A stretch of DNA of 64,000 nucleotides from Kingdonia uniflora (taxonomy: Eukaryota; Streptophyta; Magnoliopsida; Ranunculales; Circaeasteraceae): the NCBI GenBank assembly GCA_014058105.1, contig JACGCM010001844.1, positions 2,294,001 to 2,358,000 on the forward strand, given 5' to 3'. Each line of letters starts with the position of its first letter. Positions within the stretch are counted from its first letter, which is position 1. The position numbers and the translations under genes are program-made. Under the pieces are notes generated by a model. The model did no database searches, was not told the origin of the DNA, and saw only the letters and a program-made list of their open reading frames with translations. Positions 57,185-64,000 of this stretch are shown here, piece after piece.

Positions 57185-57490
57185 ATGTCTTCATCTTCAT
57201 CCCAATGCAGCGGAGATACGCCAAACGCCAAGTACCAGAAGCGAGTCGCTGTAAGGGACCTTTGTATACGGGGGAAGATGCTCGAGCTGAAGCATATGTT
57301 TTTTGGTGATCGAGGCCTTGATTGGGTTATGCCGGATTTGTTTGAACTGAAGCTGGGGGAACCCATTAGTGGGATGCCCAATGCGTACTGGTGGAGGCTG
57401 CTCCAAATGATGAGCCCGTTCCCCAGCGACCGGTTTACCTTCCTGGAGTCCTTGACTTAGGAGGTGGTGGACAAGGAAGATGCTGAAGTT
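57185..57490 (+). pseudogene. Mini-ORF copy 2 of a paralogous pair
   Basis: Open from 57185 to a stop at 57458. The shared part begins at MLELKHMFFGDRGLDWVMPD (57278), then LFELKLGEPISGMPNAYWW, LLQMM and DRFTFLESL. The reading continues past the stop with EVVDKEDA. It is about 1 kb from copy 1 and in the same orientation. No family recognised. Confidence 0.5.
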
Positions 57491-57499
57491 GGGTTCTCA

Positions 57500-58050
57500 A
57501 AGGACCGTCTTGTCTGTGTGTATGTGAGATCATCATAATACTCGAAGGTAATTTAGGTGCAAAAATAGCTTGTCGAATATCGAACATGAAAGAGATCGAA
57601 TGACTGGCACATTTTGAAATTGAATATCAGGTTATTCGAGGGTGAGGGGAAGGTTCTTTCGAAGGTCGATTAGCTTTGACTGTCAAAACTGACAGTCCTA
57701 ACAACTGGTATGTCAGAAACTATACGGAGCCTAGGGCAGAGTGCCCTGCAGGCATCATGATGTTTCCTTGGATTACGAAAAAAGACTGATTTGACATAAG
57801 GGTTTAATTTGATAGTTTTGAGTAGGAATCAGAAGGTTCGAGTTGGTTTATGTATATAAAGTTGTATAAATGTGTGTGTGAGGCATACACGTGGGTAATG
57901 AAGGGTACATTCGGCAGAATACATCTCAGCCAAAAAGTAGGGGTTGTGGGGTAGTGGTAATGATAACGATTTTGGAAATTGAGGCAGTTTTACGGTATTT
58001 CAAGGAGGTATATATAGTGGTAAGAGCATAATTACTGTTCCCGGTTACCC
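57500..58050. other. No recognisable gene; TCGAA-rich DNA
   Basis: There are no coding features. The words TCGAA and TCGAG are unusually frequent here, as they are in the tandem repeat block at 60.9-61.7 kb. Confidence 0.35.
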
Positions 58051-58053
58051 ACT

Positions 58054-58070
58054 TATATATATAAAAAAAG
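58054..58070 (+). promoter_or_regulatory. TATA-like box of the antisense gene
   Basis: TATATATATAAAAAAAG lies about 30-40 bases before the purine-rich start of a likely exon 1 that ends at 58170 with CAG/GTATGT. Confidence 0.4.
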
Positions 58071-58462
58071 TGAGAGAAAGAGAACATACGCCATTATTCC
58101 ATAGAGTTCGGTAGTTGCTGTGGGATCGTTTGAATTGCTGATAGGAAGGAAAGATACTCTACTCAAACAGGTATGTCGTCTTACTTTTATCTTATTACTT
58201 CGACTTCTATTTCTGTATGTGGAGTACATATTAGGGTAGAGGCTGCTAGGGTTTATAGTTGTGATGATATGACCGAGGACTGAGGGAAAACATGTATCTG
58301 TGGGTTAAGTCTTTTGGGGTTCTGGGGGTATTAACGATGTAACAGGGATTATGGTCGAACATTTGACTATGATAGTCTGAGTTGGAGAGGGTAGGTGAAA
58401 ATAAGTTATTGACACGTAATAGTTAAATATATCTATCTGATTGCATGCCTCTTCTTCTGTAG

Positions 58463-60613
58463 GATAAGATACGTACCCGTCGATCTTTGAGACTGAGGTT
58501 AATAGACGAGGAGATCGAAGAAAATGAGGCTAGTATATTTGGTTGTGCTTCGATGGGTGAGAGCAGCGATGTAGAAGAATAAGATATTGTAAGAGATGTC
58601 CCATTAACGATGGTGGTTCCTGAAACTGGGGCTTCAAGTAGTAAACATCGTAAGACACGAGTAACCGAGGAGAGGGATGAGGAAGAGATGGAGGGAGGAG
58701 AGAGAGAGAGACACGAAGGTAGTATTGAGCCTTCGGGTGATGAAAGGGAAGAGGGGGAGAAAAGTGATCATAGTGAGGAATCGACTGATTTGGAGAGAGC
58801 CGTTGGTTCTGCCTCGGCTAGAGAAAAGCTGAGACTAGATTGATTTGTGGCCAAATTTAAGCTGTCAAAGGTAGGGGTGATATTATATAATGCGGGGTTA
58901 GGGTACACCTTCAAGTTGAAAACTCGAGAGGGTATTATGGCATATAGGGGTCAAATTTGGCAAGGAATGTAACTACCCCTCCGATGGCTGGTGAAGGAGG
59001 TACTGAACTTTTGATAAGTGGCCCTGTGCTAGATGAATGAGAATTTTTACGAAATGATGAAGGTAATTAAGGGTATGAATGTAAAACTACAAGGTGAGGG
59101 GAGAAACTTAATTGAGTGGTACGATATTGTCTCGTTCTACTCCAAGAAAGCCAATCAGAAGGTGGGCACCTATCACATCCAATGTCACGCAGATAAGCCC
59201 TGGCTGTTTGATATTTGTTCGACGGGCCGAGGGTGGGATAGAGACTTGGTTGTAGTATGGGGTAACTATGAGAATGTCGAAGGAGAGGATTCTTATAAGT
59301 TACAACATAAGGTCTATAATCCAAGTAAGTTGTCTGTCAAATATTTTTTGACGTATTAATCAAATAGACTGATAAATGTGCTTCTGTTTGTTCTGCAAGT
59401 CCTAGTAACCGGACTTGGACAAATCCGAGGGATTATATTAATGCGTTGATCAACTCGGACGAGGAGTGGGTGAACTTTGTTTTTAGGAAATTGGGTATTA
59501 AGAGGAAGAGACAAAAGTAGATAGATTCCTAGCTTCAAAACATACCCGTTCACAAGGGGCAGCAGGTGCCAAAGCAGATAGGACCAGTGTATGAAGTAGC
59601 TCGTGATGGTTTGAGACAGGCGCCGAAGCAAGCATCGACCCAGGCAGACAAAGGGAAGGGGAAGGTCTTTCCCGAATCTCCAAGGGAACAGCAGCCCAAA
59701 AGACCTCAGCGGAAGAGGCGTAGAGTACTGGGGGAGGATGATACAGAGGATATGGGCAAAGACCTGACCATGTCTGAACTGGAGGAGTATGCTCGAGCTA
59801 CGGCTACTTCGATGGCGATACTCTCTGGCACTGATCCAGACAAAGCTGCGAGGCGGATGAAGAAGAGTATGCATCAGGTAACTATTTATTTTTTGTGAAT
59901 TTTTTATTTTTTTTAAGTGCACCATGCTTCGAGAGATACTGATGGCTCGAATATTCTAGTAGACAAATGCTTGGGCGCAGGCATTCAACAAGGCGTATAA
60001 GGTAGCAATAAAGCAGTTAAAGTAGGCGATTGACAATCTGGAGCTTGCTCGAGGTATCGAAGTATCGCTAGTTTCTAAAATTAGAGTTTTGAAGCAAGAT
60101 CAGGTGACTATCAGAGATAAATGTGAGAGGAGGCACGAAGCTCAATGGTACACCCATACGTAAGTTCTGAAGGCAAAACTGGCTGAGAAGGATAGGGCTA
60201 TTGTAGAACAGAAGGAGGCCTTCCAAAGATAGTTTGATGATGAATCTATGACTAATGTCAGGCTCAAGGTGTTCATCGAAGATTTGGGGTATGATCCTTA
60301 AACTTTAAAACGCTTGCCCAGAACCAATGACCTTCTTGCTGATAATGTTGTTCAGACAGATAGGGTAGATGTAGATGTTGCTGCTGTGTCTCTAAGAGTG
60401 GGAAATGGCGCGGAGACGCCTGTGGTAGACATAGTTGTTGCTGATACTGTGTCCGAAGGGGTCGTGGGTGCTGCTGGATAGAACCCTTCCACTAAGAGCA
60501 CTGGAGTTGTTGTTGAAGAAGAAACTGTAGGTGAAGATGGTGTTGCCACTTCAATATGTGGTATTGTGTTGGACGTGCCAAACTTTTTTTTTGATCTTTC
60601 AATTGTGTTGTAA
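58463..60613 (+). pseudogene. Multi-exon additional ORF antisense to Tat-2
   Basis: Exon-like blocks: 58463-59324 (acceptor TTCTGTAG, donor GTAAGT), 59400-59877 (donor GTAACT) and 59963-60611. Exon 2 begins RTRRSLRLRLIDEEIEENEA, has an acidic middle (RDEEEMEGGERERHEG) and a conserved-looking region (LPLRWLVKEVL, IEWYDIVSFYSKK, GWDRDLVVVWGNYE). Exon 3 is basic (KRPQRKRRRV). The last exon is helical. This layout matches additional ORFs known from some Tat-lineage elements between pol and the 3' LTR, sometimes on the opposite strand. Stops and a phase slip at 59400 show decay. Molecular function unknown. Confidence 0.6.
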
Positions 60614-60904
60614 TATTTGAACAATGTTGAGCTTGTTTTGTACTTAAGTTGTGAACTTGTGATTGTTTTGAATTGCTGGTGTAGGCTGTACTAAAAGTGG
60701 TTTGTGTTGAGCTTGATTTGTACTGAATTGCTGTGCTAGAATCCTGATATATGCTCTGAACTTGATTTGATATATGCTGTACTGAAACTTTTTTGTATGT
60801 AGTAGAGTTGTTGATATTCTTTTCTACTTGTATCTGCGTATCCTGTAAGTGTAGAATGCTTGTAGAATTATCGAACCTTGAAAAGCTTCGAGATGGTTCC
60901 CCGA
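60614..60904. other. 3' flank of the antisense gene
   Basis: T-rich with repeated TTGAACxxG/GCTTGxTTTGTACT words. Likely the 3' untranslated and polyadenylation region of the plus-strand transcript. Confidence 0.3.
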
Positions 60905-61735
60905 GTATCAGTCAAGAGATGAACGTGACACTTGGGTGGAACCAAGAATTTTACTGGACTTTGAAGGCCTGAGCGTGGTCGAAGTAGAACGTGGTCGCAC
61001 CCAATACATTCTCGAGGGTCCAGTCTCTTGACCATTCGTGCCCCTCAAGTTTGTTCGAATATTGGAGACTTGAAAAATTTCAAGGTTGCCCCCAAGTATC
61101 AGTCGGGTTAAAGGGTTGACATGATACTTAGGGTAGACCAAGAAATTCACTGGACTTCGAAGGCCTGAGCTTGATCAATGTAGAGCGCGGTCGCCCCCAA
61201 TGCATTCTCGAGGGTCCGGTCTATCGTCCATTCGTGCTCCTCGAGTTTGTTCGAAATTGGAGACTTGAAAATTTTTAGGGTCACCCCCAAGTGTCAGTCG
61301 GGTCGAAGGGTTGACTTGACACTTGGGTTAAGCCAAGAAATTCAATGGACTTCAAAGGCCTGAACTTGATCGAAGTAGAACGTGGTTGCCCCAAATGCAT
61401 TCTCGAGGGTCCGGTCTGTCGAACATTCGTACCCCTCGAGTTTGCTCAAAATTAGAGACTTGAAAAATTTTAGGGTCACCCCCAAGTGTCAGTAGGGTCG
61501 AAGGGTTGACATGACACTTAGGTTAAACCAAGAAATTCACTGGACTTCGAAGGCCTGAGCCTGATCAAAGTAAAACGTGGTCGCCCCCAATGCATTCTCG
61601 AGGGTCCGGTCTGCCGACCATTCGTGCCCCTCGAGTTTGCTCAAAATTAGAGACTTATTTTTTAGGGTTACCCCCAAGTATCAGTCGGTTCGAAGGGCTG
61701 ACATGACACTTAGGTTAGACCAAGAAATTCACCAG
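60905..61735 (-). repeat. 195-bp tandem repeats, about 4.2 copies
   Basis: The word GGACTTxxAAGGCCTGA recurs at 60956, 61152, 61347 and 61542, a spacing of 195-196 bp. Each unit also carries GCATTCTCGAGGGTCC, CCCCTCGAGTTTG and GGTCACCCCCAAGTGTCAGT. The block lies directly after the end of Tat-2 pol, in the 3' untranslated region. Some plant Tat elements are known to carry tandem repeats there. The copies differ by several percent. Confidence 0.95.
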
Positions 61736-61769
61736 AAAATAGGAGACAAAGTTTAGAGGAAAATATGTT

Positions 61770-62900
61770 CATTGACTATGCTATATTTACATCAGTATAA
61801 CAAGGTGAAGGCCGTGGCCTGTTGTATGATACTAACTGTATTGTATTCCATAGATTTTGTGGAGGCTCTTCATCTTCTTTCATCAGGTAATATGAACTCT
61901 TGTCAGTTTTATCGTAAACGACATAAGGTCCTTCCCAAGATTCGGCTAGCTTGCCGGCATTTTGGGGCTTTGAAGATTGTGTGACATGTCAATCTACAAG
62001 ATCTCCAATGTTGAAACTTCATTGTCAAATTCACTTGTTATATGACTTCTGCTGGGATAGATGGCAACGGCCAAGGTTGGCGATGGCTCGGTCTCTGGTT
62101 TCGCCGATCCATAGCATATTGTAGCTGAGTTCAAATTCATTATCTTCGCCTGGGAAGTTGGGATCTCATGTGGGTACTTCAAATTGAGTAGGGAGTGTTG
62201 CTTCAGTACCATAGGTTAGAAGAAAAGGGGTGCAGCCCGTTGGTTTTCTTAGTGTTATTCGATAGGCCCAGATGACATACTGTAATTTCTGAACCTATCG
62301 TCCTTTCTTTGTATTGATACACTTCTTGAGACCGCCGACTATGGTTTTGTTAATTGCTTCGACCTGACCATTCTCTTTGGGGTAATAAGGTGTTGAGGGT
62401 GAGAGGATGATGTTGTACTGCTTGAGGAAATTTATGACTTTGTTCCCAACGAATAGCGGACCATTGTTACATCGAATCATATGAGGGCAGTCGAAGAGTG
62501 TAATGATGTTTTTCCATAAAAAATTGATGACTTCTTCTTATCTGGCTCAACACAATGGTACGGCTTCGACCCATTTGGTAAAGTAGTCTGCTGCAACAAG
62601 GATATTATCTCGGCTACCTGAAGCTTTGGGAAAGGGACCCACAAGGTCGATAGCTTGTCATTTGAATGGCCAAAAGACTTGGCTACAGTGGAGGTCTTGC
62701 GAGGGGCAATGTATGTCGTGTGCGTGACGTTGACATTTATCACAATGTTTGGTGTATTCTTCGACTTGCTTCTTCATATTGGGCCAGAATAATCCTTGGG
62801 ATACGGCTCGAAGGGCAATAGATCGTCCAGCGGTATAAGCATCGCAGGTACCTTCGTGGAGTTCAACAAGAATTAAAGAGGCTTCGTTTTGAGAAATGCA
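61770..62900 (-). pseudogene. Tat-2 integrase
   Basis: On the minus strand the zinc-binding part reads VELHEGTCDAYTAGRS...KHCDKCQRHAHD, in which the second His of HHCC is Tyr. The core reads QAIDLVGPFPKASG with the first Asp, then RCNNGPLF where the second catalytic Asp is Asn (codon 62468-62466), then YPKENGQVEAINK with the Glu kept. The C-terminal part (WAYRITLRKPTGCTPF, then LAESWEGPYVVYDK) runs to about 61770. Stops are present. The enzyme would insert element DNA but is inactive. Confidence 0.9.
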
Positions 62901-63189
62901 TCGAATGAGGACCCCATTTGAGGATTTGTGATATAACTCGCGTTTGAGGATTGTGTATCTGCGGCAGTTTTCTAATAGCGACCGTTTTTCTTTAAGATCG
63001 TCTGGGAGGATAGCTTTGTTGAAATAATCGAGGAATGGCGTTTGTCAGCCATCTAGATTGAGATTCTCGCCCCCAGCACTGATGGTATTGACTTCTATCT
63101 GGTCGATACTTGGGCGTTTGAGTACTTCAATTTGGAGAGTGCAGACTCAAACTGGCCTAACATAGCTGCTATGTAGGCAAGGGCATCTG

Positions 63190-63540
63190 CGTGTCTATTT
63201 TCACCTCAGGGATAGATTTTTTAGAAAAGCGGCCCATGCACTGGCGAACGAGAACAGCATATTCGGCCATGCGACCGTTGGCTTGATTTTTACCTGAGTA
63301 TTATCTTTGGACGAGTTGGGAATCTATGAAAACTACAAGTTCAGGGACACCGAGATCGAGTGCGAGGTCGAGGCCATGGATCAAGGCTTCATACTCAACC
63401 TCATTGTTGGAGTATTCGAAGTTTAACTTAATTGCCTTTTCAATTCGATCATTGGTGGGTGTGACCAGGACGATACCAATCCCCGAACCGTTATGTCCAG
63501 CGGATCTGTCTGTGAAGAGACGCCAACCTATATTAGGGTT
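63190..63540 (-). pseudogene. Tat-2 additional (second) RNase H domain
   Basis: After the polymerase-linked RNase H, the minus strand shows another: WRLFTDRSAGHNGSGIGIVL with the first Asp at 63510-63508, NNEVEYEALIHGLDLALDLG with the Glu, and VVFIDSQLVQR with the second Asp, then a stop. A second, host-like RNase H after the RT-linked one is a known feature of plant Tat elements. The spacing to the first domain is an acidic linker (DDDWEEHEDELPEDQPE). Confidence 0.85.
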
Positions 63541-63589
63541 CTATGGGTCTGTTAGTTCGGGCTGGTCTTCTGGTAGTTCGTCTTCGTGT

Positions 63590-64000
63590 TCCTCCCAGTC
63601 GTCATCTTCAACCTGGAAGTCAGTAAGGAAATCGGCTACTGTTTGAGCTTTTTAGGATATTTGCTTCTCAAATGTGATATCATGTTCCCCTAGATAAACA
63701 GACCACTGTTGTACTCGTCTAGATTTTTCTTTCTTGCTAAGAACTTCTCGAAGGGGATAACTTGTTATAACACGGATAGGGTGAGCTTGGAAATATGGTT
63801 TGAGTTTTCGGGAAGTATAGACGAGGGTAAGGAGCAAACGCTCAAGTTTTGTGTATCGAGTTTTTGTAGGTGTTAGAGTTTTGATGATAAAATATACAGG
63901 CTTTTCAATGTTAGATTCGAGTCGAATGAGGACTGAGCTGATAGAAGTGTTAGTGACTGCGAGGTATAAAGAAACCCTTTCAGCTTTGATAGGGGTGTTG
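63590..64000 (-). pseudogene. Tat-2 RT-linked RNase H domain
   Basis: The minus strand from the window edge reads KAERVSLYLAVTNTSISSVL, EKPVYFIIKTL, RYTKLERLLLTLVYTSRKLK, PYFQAHPIRVITSYPLREVL and VQQWSVYLGEHDITFEKQ, then a stop at 63652. This is the RNase H that follows RT in gypsy elements. Only the part from its first strands onward is in the window. Confidence 0.9.

Larger units (their letters stand above)
61770..64000 (-). mobile_element. Second Tat-lineage Ty3/gypsy element (Tat-2), 3' part
   Basis: Minus-strand order is RNase H, second RNase H and integrase, running in from the right window edge. It is followed by the tandem repeats (60905-61735) and the antisense gene (58463-60613). 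RT, gag and the 5' LTR lie outside. The dual RNase H is diagnostic of the Tat lineage. The 3' LTR was not delimited and must lie below 58 kb. Confidence 0.85.

Noticed and set aside
60905..61735. Regular repeats considered as a CRISPR array
   Set aside because: Contiguous 195-bp units without short repeat/unique spacer structure, in a plant retrotransposon 3' region.
63326..63646. 106-codon plus-strand ORF with Ser-rich end
   Set aside because: It is the exact antisense of the Tat-2 second RNase H domain, whose minus-strand motifs are recognisable.

Overview
The window looks like a gene-poor, transposon-dense intergenic stretch of a plant nuclear genome, most likely a eudicot. Every recognisable coding region is a plant transposable element or a broken piece of a plant host gene: cyclin D1, a SAC-domain phosphoinositide phosphatase, granule-bound starch synthase, a BRR2-like helicase and a SEN1/UPF1-like helicase. 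I see no intact host gene, and no rRNA or tRNA gene that I can support by eye.

Layout. 1-10177 (minus): 5' part of a Ty3/gypsy Tat-lineage element with its 5' LTR and primer-binding site; a nearly full L1 LINE with RNase H (3686-9483) sits in its leader. 10178-10685: a coiled-coil ORF remnant broken by that LTR. About 10.7-20.8 kb (minus): a decayed autonomous Helitron (Rep plus Pif1-type helicase) with a BRR2-like fragment downstream of its helicase. 20.8-25.2 kb: repeats, a LINE scrap, a starch synthase fragment and the right end of a CACTA element. 25.3-29.1 kb (plus): a decayed chromovirus-like gypsy element joined to its 3' LTR by an internal deletion. 31377-31840: a solo LTR related to the first Tat LTR.

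32383-52716 is the centrepiece. A CACTA-family element (CACTA-1) carries a SEN1-like exon and an intronless SAC phosphatase copy. It is split by a 15.9-kb Tekay-like chromovirus (33073-49013, target duplication gggat on both sides). The left LTR of that chromovirus is itself split by a second member of the same CACTA family (CACTA-2, 33123-39168, target duplication cat), which carries intron-containing cyclin D1 pieces. The order of events reads directly from the sequence: CACTA-1, then the chromovirus, then CACTA-2. So one gene-carrying DNA-transposon family was moving both before and after the retrotransposon insertion. Two roughly 500-bp direct repeats abut the two ends of CACTA-1.

53.2-58 kb holds unassigned ORF-like remnants, an LTR-like promoter segment and two paralogous mini-ORFs. 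58-64 kb is the 3' half of a second Tat element (minus). It has dual RNase H domains, an integrase, a block of 195-bp tandem repeats after pol, and then a multi-exon ORF on the opposite strand with its own TATA-like box. The elements mostly decay through nonsense codons and lost catalytic residues. Nothing here looks able to move on its own.
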